DNA from: Bos javanicus
Taxonomy: Eukaryota; Chordata; Mammalia; Artiodactyla; Bovidae
NCBI RefSeq assembly: GCF_032452875.1
Contig: NC_083869.1
Location: 125,556,001 to 125,620,000 of the forward strand
Reading direction: 5' to 3'
Length of the DNA: 64,000 nucleotides
How positions within the stretch are numbered: position 1 is the first letter of the stretch; each line of letters starts with the position of its first letter. A program made the translations under genes and the position numbers. The notes below the pieces were generated by a model. That model ran no database searches. It had not been told where the DNA came from and saw only the letters and a list, made by a program, of their open reading frames with translations. Shown piece after piece: positions 1-14,880 of the stretch.

Positions 1-1519
<1,519 letters not shown>

Positions 1520-1574
1520 CGTTCCATACAACTGCACATTCTGAGCACATTTCTTGCATATAGTATTAGTTTTA
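1520..1574 (-). CDS. FAM76A: FAM76A coding exon 3 (residues 49-67)
   Basis: A 55-nt minus-strand exon. It supplies the third base of the Ser49 codon (split AG|T across intron 2) and then 18 codons ending at Thr67. The acceptor AG is at 1575-1576 after a T-rich tract and the donor is GTAAG at 1515-1519. It carries one CxxC pair, C55/C58, within a short basic segment. Because the exon is tiny and lacks a Met codon, ordinary ORF scanning misses it. It is supported by exact phase compatibility with exons 2 and 4 and by continuity of the FAM76A protein across all three joins. Confidence 0.94.
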
Positions 1575-2537
1575 CTGTTAAGGAAGAAAGAGACACAAGG
1601 CTTTGTAAGGAAAAAAAGTCATGTTACATAGAACATCTCAAAAGAGATTCTTCCTTAACTCCAAGGAATTTTTTTCATTACTAAGTGCCAAGGTGAAAAA
1701 CGGTTTGGATATTAGATTAACTGAAGGTTGAGTTATCTGGCCATGAACTCTTTTAATTATTTCATAGTTTTAGCTCAAATAAAACAAGACTTTGGTTTAA
1801 GTGGAGAGTGAGCTGTTTCTGATTATGAAATTTTCAAGTATGACCAAGTAAATGTATCAGATATGGAGAGGACAATCCAAAGAAATATTATGTCAAGACG
1901 AAAAATGTACTCAGAAAAGAAATTAATCCTCCTTAATTCAGATGACCAGGTGAGAAATTTGAGATGAGGAATAAAGTATTTGTGTTTGGAGTATAAACTC
2001 AGAAATTCTATTCATGTTGACCTTACTCTGTCTACATTCTCCTTTGTAAGCAAAAGTATATGAAAATCCCAGATGTGGGGAAACAGATGCAAACATTAAA
2101 CATTTTTTCAATATTTCAAGTACTCTAGGAGCTAAGCACTGACAAAAATAAACACACCCTTTCCCTTGTGAGGGGTCTTCCCTTGTAGCTCAGTGAAGAT
2201 CCAGGTCACAGCATTTCCAACTTGCCTAAACTGATGAACTGCCCTGGGAAAAGAAATCACCTTCAAATAAAGTCTAACCCTTCCCACAGTAAGGCACAAA
2301 CAAATACCTGATGTTTAAGGACAGTTTAAACAATATTTGAGGGCCAAAAACAAAATCACATAAAAATCCAGTATATTCACTACTTTGCCTTTTTTTCCCC
2401 CTACAATTCCTATCAAAGTGACTACAAAGTTAAAAACCAGAAGAAATACCTTAAAGTAGAAAACATTAAATTAAAATGAGATATTCAAACAAAGTATTTC
2501 CCAGGGCAATTTTCTGCCATTTAAAAAAGGCAGTTCA

Positions 2538-2582
2538 GGGACTTCCCTGATGGTCCAGTGGGTTTAAAAAAAAAAAAAAAAA
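2538..2582 (+). repeat. Truncated CHR-type SINE head with poly(A)
   Basis: It begins 'gggacttccctgatggtcc', the tRNA-derived head shared by CHR-type ruminant SINEs. It breaks off after about 30 bp into a run of about 18 A. Only the head is present. Confidence 0.6.
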
Positions 2583-3335
2583 AGCCAGTTCAGGAAGTGA
2601 AGTATATTGAAAAAGACCTCTACAGAGAGGATTAGCATCAGTGATGCTGTGATGTTGAACATTTGGGTTTATCTTAGATTTATTACTCAAGGAATGGGAC
2701 ATATATATCAATATATATAAATGTTCTTGACCCCTCAAAAAAATGCAAAAAAAACCTATTACTATAATCCACCTTGAATTAATTTTTATGTATGGTATGA
2801 ATTAAGGGTTAAACTTCGTATCTCACCCTACACACAAAAACTAATTCAAAAGGGAATCACAGGCCTAATGTAAGAGCCAAAATATAAAGCTTCTAGAGCA
2901 TATTCTATGTTTCCATTTATATGAAGTTCTTGAACAGGTAAAACTAATCTACAGTAGAAAGGAAAATCAGTACAGTGGTTGTTTGGAAAAAAGCAAGGAG
3001 GGTGGGGACTGACTAGGTTGGAGTTATAATCTCTGGGGTGACAGTAATGTTTTATATTTTGATGGGGTTTGGGGTAAAACAGATGTATACTGTTTTTAAA
3101 ACTCATCGAATGATGCAAATAAGATGTGAGCATTTCACTGTGTGCAGATTTTACCTCTAAAAACATTTTAAAACCATAAACAAATATTGAACTCTAGTTA
3201 ATGATATGCATGCTGAAGTGTTTAGGGTCAAGTACACTAATGTTCACAACTTTAAACTGCATCACAAATAAGATGGATCAATATACTGATGGACAGAGAG
3301 ATGGACAGATGCAAATATAGTAAACTAAACGTAAA

Positions 3336-3820
3336 GCAGAGACATTACTTTGCCAACAAAAGTCCGTCTAGTCAAGGCTATGGTTTTTCCAGTAGTCATG
3401 TATGGATGTGAGAGTTGGACTGTGAAGAAAGCTGAGCACTGAAGAATTGATGCTTTTGAACTGTGGTGTTGGAAAAGACTCTTGAGAGTCCCTTGGACTG
3501 CAAGGAGATCCAACCAGTCCATCCTAAAGGAGATCAGCCCTGGGTGTTCTTTGGAAGGAATGATGCTAAAGCTGAAACTCCAGTACTTTGGCCACCTCAT
3601 GCGAAGAGTTGACTCATTGGAAAAGACTCTGATGCTAAGAGGGATTGGGGGCAGGAGGAAAAGGGGAAAACAGAGGATGGGATGGCTGGATGGCATCACC
3701 GACTCGATGGACGTGGGTTTGAGTGAACTCCAGGAGTTGGTGATGGACAGGGAGGCCTGGCGTGCTGCGATTCATGGGGTCGCAAAGAGTTGGACACGAC
3801 TGAGCGACTGAGCTGAACTG
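3336..3820 (+). mobile_element. BovB (RTE) LINE 3' fragment, 5' truncated
   Basis: The sense frame translates to the C-terminal end of the BovB reverse-transcriptase ORF (blocks such as GHLMRRVDSLEK, MGWLDGITDSMD and GVAKSWTRLSD). It ends with the usual BovB tail 'gagctgaactg'. A 9-bp target-site duplication, aaacgtaaa, flanks it at 3327-3335 and 3821-3829, so this is an intact insertion event truncated at its 5' end. A stop codon and a frame break near 3440-3480 show it is dead. Confidence 0.93.
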
Positions 3821-3981
3821 AAACGTAAATTGTAGAATTTAAGTAGTGTGTAGGTGAGTGTTTACAGTCTAGTCTTTTTTTGGTTTGTTTTTGTTTGAAA
3901 ATACACCTAACAAAATGTCAGGGGAAACAGTCCCAAAATTGAAATGATGCTGACTAAAATCAGGCTTCTAGGTCCGTGTAT

Positions 3982-4254
3982 CGGAGAAGGCGATGGCACC
4001 CCACTCCAGTACTCTTGCCTGGAAAATCCCATGGATGGAGGAGCCTGGTAGGCTGCAGTCCATGGGGTCGAGAAGAATCAGACAGGACTGAGCGACTTCA
4101 CTTTCACTTTTCACTTTTATGCATTGGAGAAGGAAACGGCAACCCACTCCAGTGCTCTTAAATGGAGAATCCCAGGGACGGCGGGGCCTGGTGGGCTGCC
4201 GTCTATGGGGTCGCACAGAGTCGGACACGACTGAAGCGACTTAGCAGCAGCAGC
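3982..4254 (+). mobile_element. Bov-A2 SINE in FAM76A intron 2
   Basis: A dimeric SINE with two related monomers ('ggagaaggcgatggcacccc' and 'ggagaaggaaacggcaaccc') and an (AGC)n tail. It is flanked by a perfect 12-bp target-site duplication, aggtccgtgtat, at 3970-3981 and 4255-4266. The linker holds the ttcactttcactttt tract discussed for the IFI6 copy. Here substitutions have removed the exact TTTCnnTTTC spacing. Confidence 0.93.
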
Positions 4255-4780
4255 AGGTCCGTGTATGAGCTAGGAAATAAGACCCCATCCTGCTTAAGGT
4301 AATATTACCTACAGCCACAGCGCCACAAAAAAGGTGAACTTGCTATACCACTAAACCACTCTGCTGCCATTAAAAAGTCCCCCATAGATGCGTGCTTCAT
4401 TCACACCCAGGTATTTTTCACACGTCTCAAAATGAGATTCACACGAGGTAAGTGTAAAGGCAAGTGAGTTTTTTCAAATGTGACTAGGGCTAACAAAGCC
4501 TTTATCAGGATTGTCACATTTCCAAAAGTATCTTCTTTCAGCTTATAATTTCTTCAAACTCTATGTATAAACGTACTAGAACACAAGACTCATGTTTTCT
4601 GTTGTGGGGTTGCTTTCTTAGTGTCAAAAATATCAAAACCACAATATAAAATTATCAAGGCGTGAAAAATAAGTAACTAATTTGTAAGCAATTAATGAAT
4701 AACTAGAGAACAATGCGTATTTTACATCCATTGTGTTGTGACCGGAAATGGCAGCGCCTGCGTATAACGCAACTGATTAC

Positions 4781-4845
4781 CTCTCTTGCTGGTATTCAGT
4801 CCTACAGTAGGTGCACTTCACAACAGGGTGTGCAATCCGACATTC
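4781..4845 (-). CDS. FAM76A: FAM76A coding exon 2 (residues 28-49)
   Basis: A 65-nt minus-strand exon with acceptor AG at 4846-4847 and donor GTAAT beginning at 4780. It encodes 21 codons from Glu28 to Glu48 plus two bases of Ser49. It completes the second CxxC pair (C26 in exon 1 and C29 here) and holds C38/C41. Phase matches exon 1 (phase 0) and exon 3 (two-base overhang). It is too short and Met-free to appear as an ORF. Identity rests on perfect continuity with the flanking exons. Confidence 0.95.
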
Positions 4846-6719
<1,874 letters not shown>

Positions 6720-6720
<1 letters not shown>

Positions 6721-7540
6721 GAACACGGTCGCCACTGCGAGCCTGAAGAAGATTGGGGGTGGGGGGAGCGGGCGGGGGCGGCGCTTGTGGAAAAACAACT
6801 CCAACCTCAGAGCCAGAGGGCCCTGCACAGCCCTCTAACTCGAAAAAGTAGCGGAAGCAGGAGAAACAACTTAGACGGATGCCCTCTGTCTGAGACTCCT
6901 AAAAAAGAGGGACCTAGTCTAGGGTCTCTGACCTCCAGAGAGAAGGAGAAGCCCCAGAGAAAACACCCCTATTTTGTGGAAGAGGGGTGCTGGCCCCGCA
7001 GAAAGGAGAAGACAGATACTAAAGTGAGGCTCTCCACTGCTGAGAGTTCTTGGACCCTCGAGGACCCCTCCAAGTGGGATGCAATTGGCCTAAGGCCTGC
7101 TCTCTATTGTGTCTTATCCAGTTGCACCCTCAGTTTATATCTCTCGAACAACCACTTGGCATTTCCTAGTTAGATCTGGCCACCGGAAAGCAAGCCACGT
7201 CCTCCCGGCTACTCTGCCTCTTTCCAGTCGCCACTTCCAGTTCCCAGCCTGGTGCGTCTAGGGGCTGTCCAAGGAAGTACAGAGTTTTTTTCTTGAGACT
7301 TTGGCAAAGCTTCCTGCAGTGCTGACCTTTCCAAGTCTGCTTCATAGCTGCTCTGGGGCTATTACTTTTGACTCTGCCAACCACCTGAGCCATACTAATT
7401 GCAGTTTTACCTCAATGTGCGGTTTTGTTTTTTAGTTTTAAACAACCGAGGGCACATTTATAGCTTATAAATCCCGCCTCCACCAAATTTTCTCTCTTTG
7501 ATACCCAAATGCAGCCCCCTACTTGTGATTTTGCCGAAAG
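6720..7540. other. Upstream flank of FAM76A, no gene seen
   Basis: This is moderately GC-rich shore of the CpG island. A 315-codon plus-strand frame (6226-7173) crosses it but shows no domain or codon signature I recognise. The part after 7173 is unremarkable. Confidence 0.6.
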
Positions 7541-7544
7541 TTGT

Positions 7545-7880
7545 GTATTTTTTAAAACTATATTTATTTTTGGTTGTGCTGGGTCTTGGTTCCTCTGCCA
7601 GGCTTTGTCTAGTTGCACTGATGGAGCCTACTGTCGAGTTCTCATTACGGTGGCTTCTCCTGTTCCAGGGCACTGGCTCTAGGGCACACGGGCGTCAGTA
7701 GTTTCGGCACATGGGTTCAGTAGTTGCAACCAGTAAACTCTAGAGTATGGCTCAATAGTTGTGGTGTAGGGACTTTTAGTTGCTCCTCAGCATATGGAAT
7801 CTTCTTGGACCAGGGATCGAACTCATGTCCCCTGCATTGGCAGGTGAATTCTTAGGCATTGTACTGTGAGGGAAGTCCCA
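7545..7880 (-). mobile_element. CHR-type tRNA-derived SINE
   Basis: On the plus strand this reads as the reverse of a CHR-type SINE: 'ggttgtgctgggtcttgg' near one end and 'gaagtccc' at the other, with the reversed tRNA B-box-like 'gatcgaactcatgtcccctg'. The element therefore runs on the minus strand. Confidence 0.75.
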
Positions 7881-7889
7881 AATATGTGT

Positions 7890-8050
7890 ATTAATCAACG
7901 ATTTGAACTCTGGAGTCAGAAAACTAAGGTACAAAATCAGTGCTCCATGTCTACTGGCTCTGTAACCTTAACCTAAACTTCTCACCATGGCTTAATTGCT
8001 CAGAGCCTCACTTTTCTCAGTTGTAGAATCAGGTCATTGTGGGGATCAAA
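7890..8050 (+). repeat. MIR SINE remnant
   Basis: Diverged MIR-like text (loss-of-function copy) with the 'ctctgtaacctta' and 'gagcctcacttttctcag' core blocks. Confidence 0.55.
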
Positions 8051-8211
8051 AATTGCAGCTGGAGGGGAAGAGGGGAAGCTGCTTCATGGGTAAGTGGTTT
8101 TCCTTTGGAATGAGGGAAATGCTTTGGAACTAGATAGGACAGGGACAGAGCAGGTAATTAAATAGTTAATCCCACTAGGAGATATTAAGTAGAAAAAATA
8201 TGGGCAACCCC

Positions 8212-8706
8212 TGTAAGTTAATGATTACTCAAGAGAGCAGATTTGCTTAACAAGAGAACCATGCAGCAGAAGCAGAAGACCTGCCCTAAGCAATAAGACA
8301 ATCACGGCATTAGACCCACGTACTTCCCAGGGAGCTCAGTAAGTTAATGATCTCTAAGACATGCTCTTTGCACACATTAAAACAAAACAAAGCAAGTTTG
8401 TGGACCTAGCTTGACCATGTAGGGACAAGAAAACTTCCATATTCAACCTGGAGGAGGAGCTGATGATGAAAATATGACGTGTACTCAAGAAAAACAAAAA
8501 AAGCTCTCCCCTCCCCATTTTTCCTTTGATTATAAAACTGTAGCCCAGTAAGTTCTCAGGGCGCAGTATTGGTAAGGCTACCCACTTGTAAGCCTTGCAA
8601 GTTTCCTATTCTAATAAATCACTTCTTATCTATCACTTTGCTCTTGCTGAATTCTTTTCTGTACCAAGACTTAAAGGACTATGGTTCCAGAGGGCCCCTG
8701 AAACAC
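8212..8706 (+). mobile_element. Probable solo LTR of an endogenous retrovirus
   Basis: It looks like a U3-R-U5 unit. A TATA-like 'tataaaactg' sits near 8530. AATAAA at about 8614 is followed by the 'ttgctcttgctgaattctt' segment typical of gamma-retroviral (ERV1) U5, ending ...aaaca near 8706. An internal direct repeat, gtaagttaatgat, occurs near 8213 and 8340. Boundaries were chosen from TG...CA ends, and the flanking tetranucleotides agree only partly. No internal retroviral sequence is adjacent. The family name is not assigned. Confidence 0.45.
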
Positions 8707-8999
8707 CACCAAATGTCCACCAAATGGAGCTCACCAAACATTTTCAGATAGAGATGTTGACCATCACAGTGCACAACATTGTGAATGTATTAATTGCCAC
8801 TGAATTCTTCACTGCTCACACGCATACTTCACACTGGGGTATGGGCCTCGCTGTGTTTCTATCGCCTCCAGTTCTGATCTCCACTGTATTCTTTACAAGT
8901 TTTGCAACTACCTATTTACTTGTTATCCATCCATTAGACTATCGCATCTGGAACAGAAACACTATACCTGGGTCCTGTATCCTTTTCATCCAGTGCAAG

Positions 9000-9800
9000 G
9001 ATAATCAATTCACTCAACAAATATTTAAGTATTTACTATATGCCAGGCTCTGGCTTAGGCACTGGAGATACACTGGCATATAAAACTAATGTGATCCCTG
9101 CACTTGTGAAGCCAACAGTCTAGAGGCAAAGACAGCTAAATGGCAAGGACTGTGAATGAAAAAAAAAAAAAGAAAAGAAACACTACAGGGATAAAGAACA
9201 AAATTGAGGGGAAAAGGAAGGAGGAGTCACAGGGGTAGAGAAGAGGTCAGGGAAATTTTTTCTGAAGAGATGCCAAGGTCTGAAGTTTGAGGACTTAGAC
9301 ATATGACTTGGCCAAGAATGTTCTGGTCAGAGGGAAAGGTTATGATCTTGAGGTAGAATATTGCTTGGCATTTCCAAGAAATGGAGGAGAGGCCAGTATA
9401 GCTGGAGCTTAGTAGGACAGAAGGCAAGTAGAGAGGTCAGCAGGAGTCAGCAGGGGCCAGATGTGTAAAGCCTGTAGACCTTGATACGGATATGATTTTT
9501 TTCTCAAAGCGCAGCCTATGAAGTATAATGGGAAAGAAGTCATAGGCAGTTTTTAAGCAGAAAAGTGACAGAAATCTCTTTTTTGAAGATTTGCCTGGCC
9601 TCTATGCAGAGACTAGACTGTGGGGGCCAGCGTAAATGCACAGAGATCACTGAGGAGGCTATGGCAGTCATCCAGGTAAGAGGTGATGATGACAGGTTTG
9701 AAGTGGAGATAAGTGAAAAGAGTCAAGATACATTTTGAAGATAGAGTCAACAGGACTTAGAGATGGACCGGATTTAGGAGGTGGTGAGAGAAGGGGAGAG
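9000..9800 (+). repeat. Old interspersed repeat, family not assigned
   Basis: It begins with the common mammalian repeat text 'caacaaatatttaagtattt...gccaggctctgg' and continues into text of the type 'gcagtcatccagg'. Related blocks occur at 12560-13600 and about 57200-58090. It is highly diverged and non-coding. Confidence 0.5.
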
Positions 9801-9904
9801 ATTATAATCTATGTGCCTGGCTGTGTGTGGATGATAGAATCATTTCCAGCAAAAGGAAAGACCAGAAGAACAGGTTTCAGAGACAAAGCCAAGGGTTTTA
9901 TATA

Positions 9905-10090
9905 GAAATAATTAAACTTATTTATTTTTAATTGAAGGATAATTGCTTTACAGTATTGTGTTTGTCTCTGCCAAACATTAACATGAATCAGCCATAGGTA
10001 TATCTGTGTCCCCTCCCTCTTGAAACTACCTCCCACCTCCCTCCCCATCCCACCCCTCTAGGTGGTTACAGAGTCCCAGTTTGAGTCCCC
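9905..10090 (-). mobile_element. Ruminant L1 3' fragment
   Basis: It contains 'attgaaggataattgcttt' and 'catgaatcagccataggt', typical of antisense ruminant L1 3' ends. A similar block at 20880-21610 is longer. Confidence 0.65.
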
Positions 10091-10104
10091 TATTATTATA
10101 TTTC

Positions 10105-10214
10105 TTTGAACACAATTTGCCTCTTGTGGGATCTTAGTTCACCAACCACAGATCAAACTTGGGCACCTGGCTGTGGGAGCTAGAAGTCCTAACCACTGGA
10201 CCACCAGGGAATTC
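10105..10214 (-). mobile_element. CHR-type SINE fragment
   Basis: It has the reversed tRNA-derived head 'ccactggaccaccaggga' at its right end. The 3' body is missing. Confidence 0.65.
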
Positions 10215-10236
10215 GCAGGAGTTTTATTTTTGACAT

Positions 10237-10906
10237 TCAGTTCAGTTCAGTCCGACTCTTTGCGACCCCATGAATTGCAGCACGCCAGGCCTCCCTGTCC
10301 ATCACCAACTCCCGGAGTTCACTCAAACTCACGTCCATCGAGTGAGTGATGCCATCCAGCCATCTCATCCTCTGTCGTCCCCTTCTCCTCCTGCCCCCAA
10401 TCCCTCCCAGCATCAGAGTCTTTTCCAATGAGTCAACTCTTCTCATGATGTGGCCAAAGTCCTAGAGTTTCAGCTTTAGCATCATTCCTTCCAAAGAACA
10501 CCCAGGACTGATCTCCTTCAGAATGGACTGGTTGGATCTCCTTCAGTCCAAGGGACTCTCAAGAGTCTTTTCCAACACCACAGTTCAACAGCATCAATTC
10601 TTCGGCGCTCAGCCTTCTTCACAGTCCAACTCTCACATCCATACATGACTACTGGAAAAACCATAGCCTTGACTAGACAGACCTTTGTTGGCAAAGTAAC
10701 CTCTCTGCTTTTGAATATGCCATCTAGGTTGGTCATAACTTTCCTTCCAAGGAATAAGCATCTTTTAATTTCATGGCTGCAGTCACCATCTGCAGTGATT
10801 TTGGAGCCCCCAAAAAATAGTCTGACACTGTTTCCCCATCTATTTCCCATGAAGTGATGGGACCAGATGCCATGATCTTAGTTTTCTGAATGTTGAATGT
10901 TATGTT
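10237..10906 (-). mobile_element. BovB LINE 3' fragment
   Basis: The minus-strand frames translate to the BovB ORF2 C-terminus (MRRVDSLEKTLM, LDGITHSMDVSL, GVAKSRTELN), with earlier blocks including VVMYGCESWTVKKAE. Frames are broken by indels. It directly abuts the CHR fragment on its left. Confidence 0.92.
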
Positions 10907-11261
10907 TTTGACATAGTAAGTTCTAAATGTCAATAGGACATCCAGAGGGAGACATTGTGTAGGCAATGGCTCTAGTCTGTATATCTCTAGAGGAGAGGCC
11001 TGGGATGACCACAGCTTGGGGGAAAATGATCCACATATATGTGGTATTGAATGCCTGGAGACTGGATGGTATTACGTTGGAAGCCTAGAGAGAGAAGATA
11101 GCAGTGCTCCTTCCTGAGTCAGGAGGAAGTTCATCCAACAGAGCTCTGGTCAGGAGGAGATGTCTGCAAAGGAGCCATGAGCAAGAGAGTTCAGAGAGGA
11201 GAGTGGTTTCACCAAAGCCCAGAGGAAAGCAGGGAGACCTCACTCAACAGTGTCATGAGCT

Positions 11262-11472
11262 GTCGTTGTGCTTAGACACTCAGTTGTGTCTGACTCTTTG
11301 CAACCCCGTGGACTGTAACCCTCCAGGCACTTCGGTCCGTGGGGATTCTCCAGGCAGGAATACTGGGGTGGGTTGCCATGCTCTTCTCCAGGGGATCTTC
11401 CCAACCCAGGGATTGAACCCAGGTGTCCCCCGTTGCAGGTGGATTCTTTACCACCTGAGCCACCAGGGAAAT
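11262..11472 (-). mobile_element. Bov-tA SINE
   Basis: The plus strand shows the reversed Bov-tA order: 'gtctgactctttgcaacccc', 'ggattctccaggcaggaata', 'tgaacccaggtgtcccccg', then 'cacctgagccaccagggaaa'. Confidence 0.88.
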
Positions 11473-12028
11473 GAGGGCAGTGACTGATGCTTCCTGAACT
11501 AATCTGAACACACACCTGTGTTTGCTGAATGTCTAGCTGGTCAAACCTTATCCCTTCTTTCCTTTATCGAGTCTCCCTCCCTGTGTCTTTGGATTTGTCC
11601 CTGTGGGAGCAGTCAGAAAAGAGAATATTTCTAGCAGGATTGTTCACACTAACAGAAGAAAAGGGCGGGGGGAATAACCATAAACAGAATAATGGATGTC
11701 TGAATTGTGCTGTGCTTAGGGTATTATGGAAGTACATGAGAGGGGACACTTAGCTTCAATGACGTCAGCTCTCCTAGAATGTCACTGCTTGCCTCCTAGT
11801 CACAGTCTCCTGAAAATCTTCATGCTAAGGAGGTGGTGTAGGTCCAGGGGGAAAGAGGAGGAGTTGATAAAAGGTGAAAGTGGCCTCTATTATCAGGTGT
11901 AAATTCTTGATCCACAAACTCAGAAATAAAACTTTTCTAAAAACTGAATTTTAATTTCTTTTTTTAAAGCTAATTTTAAAGATTTATTGAGATATAATTG
12001 ACATGTAACAGAATTTAATTTTCATATT

Positions 12029-12553
12029 CAGTTCAGTTCAGTCGCCCAGTCGTGTCCAACTCTTTGTGACCCCATGAACCACAGCACACCAGGCCTCCCT
12101 GTTCATCACCAACTCCCGGAGTCCACCCAAACCCATGTCCATTGAGTTGGTGATGCCATCCAGCCATCTCATCCTCTGTCATCCCCTTCTCCTCCTGCCC
12201 TCAATCTTTCCCAGCATCAGGGTTTTTCCAGTGAGTCAGCTCTTCCCATCAGGTGGCCAAAGTATTGGAGTTTCAGCTTCAACATCAGTCCTTCCAATGA
12301 ACACCCAGGACTGATCTCCTTTAGGATGGACTAGGTGGATCTCCTTGCAGTCCAAGGGACTCTCAAGAGTCTTCTCCAGCACCACAGTTCAAAAGCATCA
12401 ATTCTTCCACGCTCAGCTTTCTTTATAGTCCAACTCTCACATCCATACATGACCACTGGAAAAACCATAGCCTTGACTAGATGGACCTTTGTTGCCAAAG
12501 TAATGTCTCAGCTTTTTAATATGCTGTCTAGTTTGGTCATAACTTTCCTTCCA
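12029..12553 (-). mobile_element. BovB LINE 3' fragment
   Basis: The same 3' BovB segment as at 10237, starting with repeated 'ttcagttcagttcagtcg' (reverse of the tail) and ending within the 'ctagtttggtcataac' block. It is followed directly by old-repeat text. Confidence 0.9.
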
Positions 12554-12559
12554 TATTTA

Positions 12560-13600
12560 TCAAATAAACATGCATTGTACATTTAGTATCTAGTGCTAGG
12601 CTTTGGAAGCACATCAATGAATATGACCAAGTCCCTGCTCTCATGAAGCTTACATTCCAGAGATGAGAGACATGATACATAAGTCAGCAAGTGTATAATG
12701 TAATTTCAAGTGACGCTAAGTGCTCAGATAAAAAATAAAGCAGGGAGGACTTTCCTGGTGGTACAGAGGATAGGAATTCACTTGCTAATGCAGGGAACAT
12801 GAGTTGGATCCCTGGTCAGGGAAGATTCCATGTGCCTCGGGGCCTGCACTCTAGGGCCTGCACACCACGATAAGAGAGTAGCCCCCACTCACCACAAGTA
12901 GGGAAAACCCACTCTCAGCGACAAAGACCCATTGCCTTCTCCAGGGGATATTTCCGACCCAGGAATTGAACCTGAGTCTTCTGCATTGAAGACAGATTCT
13001 TAACCATCTGAGCCACCAGGGAAGCCCCAACAAAGATCCAGTGCAGTCAAAAACTTAAATAAATAAATAAAGCAGGGGAAATGGACAGGGAATGATGGGA
13101 GAGGCTCTATTTCAGATAGAATGGTCAGGAAGGCTTTCCAGAGGAGGTGACACAAGACCAGGCATATAAATGAAGTGAAAGTATCAACCACTTGAAGATC
13201 TGGGGGAAAGAATTCCAGATGGAGGGAACAGTAAGTGCAAAGGTCCTGAGGCTAGGAACGCTGGGCAGGTATGAGTAACAACAAGACCGGTGTGGCTTGC
13301 CTAGAGGAGTGAAAGGGAGACTGGTAAGAGGTTAGGGAGGCAGCCAGCAGCCAAATCCTCTAGGGTTTATGAGCCATGGTAAGGAGCCCGGATGTTGTCC
13401 AAGGTTGTGGGAAGTCATTGGAAGGTTTTGAGCTGCAGAGTGTGGGATCCGATGTACATTTTAAAAGATCCCTCTGGCTAACCTGAGATGAGAATGGCAG
13501 CAGGGAGACCAGTTAGATGGCCAAAGGTGATGATGACTAGGAGGAAAAGGTAGAGATGGAGAAAGGTGGTCAGATTTGGAATACATTTTGTTTTGTTTTC
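12560..13600 (+). repeat. Old interspersed repeat interrupted by SINEs
   Basis: It runs 'ctggtatctagtgctagg'-type text, then 'gacgctaagtgctcag', a SINE block (12749-13070), then 'gaggctctatttcagatag', 'ccagatggagggaacag' and 'gaagtcattggaagg'. It is the longest example in the window of this unassigned old repeat, split by younger ruminant SINEs. Confidence 0.5.
12749..13070 (+). mobile_element. CHR-type SINE with a Bov-tA fragment inside it
   Basis: The CHR head (12749-12800) and body run to 'gcgacaaagacccattg'. A reversed Bov-tA piece ('ccttctccaggggatatttc' to 'gagccaccagggaagcc', about 12930-13026) then interrupts. The CHR tail 'caacaaagatccagtgcag' resumes with (AAAT)n. The repeated acaaaga(c/t)c on both sides looks like the target-site duplication of the inner SINE. 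Confidence 0.7.
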
Positions 13601-13620
13601 TTTTTTTATTGTGGTAAAAG

Positions 13621-13860
13621 GGGCTTCCCAGGTGGCGCAGTGACAAAGAATCTGCCTGCCAGTGCAGGAAATGCAAGATATGAGGGTTCCATCTCTGAGT
13701 TGGGAAGATCCCCTGGAGAAGGAGATGGCAAGCTACTCCAGTATTCTTGCCTGGGAAATCCAGAACAGAGAGGCCTGGAGGGCGACAGAGGTGCCAAGAA
13801 GACTAGAGTGTGTGGGGTCACAAAGAGGCGGACCGGCTGAGCGTGGACACAAACACATCA
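13621..13860 (+). mobile_element. Bov-tA SINE
   Basis: The head 'ggcttcccaggtggcgcagt', then 'gggaagatcccctggagaag' and 'ctccagtattcttgcctggg'. The 3' part is diverged and contains a short insertion near 13780-13800. Confidence 0.85.
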
Positions 13861-14079
13861 TTGTCAAGTGCATATAATCTGCCTGTTCAACCAGCGTTAG
13901 AGCTAGAACTCAGTGGCATTAAATGCATTCACAGTTCTGCAGCTCTCGTGACTATCTGTAGCCACCCACCTATATATTCATATCCAGAACACTTTCTTCA
14001 TCCCAAACAGAAACTGTGTACCCATTAAGCTCCTCCCTCCCTCAAGCCTCTGGTAACCTTTATTCTACTCCTTGTCTTC

Positions 14080-14875
14080 ATGAACTTGCCTATTCAAGAT
14101 ATCGCATATAAATGGAATCAGACAAATTTGTCCCTTTGTATCTGGCTTATTTTCAAGGTTCATCCGTGTTGTAGAATCTCATTCCTTTTTATGGCTGCAT
14201 AATATTCCATTGTATGTATATATCATATTGTGTTTATCCTTTCCTCTATTGTTGGACACTTGGGTTTTGCCCACCTTTTGGCTACTGAATAATGCTGCTA
14301 TGAACATTGATGGTCAAGTATCTGTTTGAGTCCTCGTTTTCAATTACTTGGGGCTATATACCTAGGAGTGGAATTGCTAGATCATTTGGTAATTCCATGT
14401 TTAACTTTTTGAGGAACCTCCAAACTGTTTTTCACAATGGCTGTAATGTACAGTACCACTAACAATGAATAAGGGTTCAAACTTCTCCACATCCTTGCCA
14501 ACACTTATTTTGCATTATTTTTCTTTATAATAGTCATTCTAAGAAGTCTGAAGAGATCTTCTCATTGTGGTTTTGATTTGTATTTTTCTCATGATTAATG
14601 ATGGGTGTATTTTTATGTGTTTATTGGTCATTTGTACATCTTCTTTGGAGAAATGTCTGTTGAAATCTTTTGCCCACTGTTTAATTGGATTGTTTTTTGC
14701 TGTTGAGTTGTGGGGGTTCTTTGTATGTTCTGGATATTAATCCCTTATCAGATATATAATTTGCAAATATTTTCTCCCATTCTGTGGTGTCTTTTCACTC
14801 TCTGGATAATGTCTTTTTTTAAAAAAAAGTTTAAAATTGAAGTATAGTTGTTTTACAATATTGTGTTAGTTTCTA
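14080..14875 (-). mobile_element. L1 LINE 3' fragment
   Basis: The plus strand shows the familiar antisense L1 text: 'tttatggctgcataatattc', 'gtggaattgctagatcat', 'ttgaggaacctccaaactg' and 'gttctttgtatgttctgg'. The element is therefore on the minus strand and truncated. No ORF survives. Confidence 0.85.
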
Positions 14876-14880
14876 GTGTA

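Larger units (their letters stand above)
1575..4780 (-). other. FAM76A: FAM76A intron 2, with BovB and Bov-A2 insertions
   Basis: This is the largest intron seen here. Besides the BovB and Bov-A2 copies listed separately it holds a truncated CHR-type SINE head ending in an A-run (2538-2582) and L1-like 3' sequence at about 2790-3180. The rest is AT-rich with nothing I recognise. Confidence 0.8.

Noticed and set aside
8595..9083. 162-codon frame with hydrophobic stretches
   Set aside because: It starts inside a probable LTR and ends in an old interspersed repeat, so it is not a gene.
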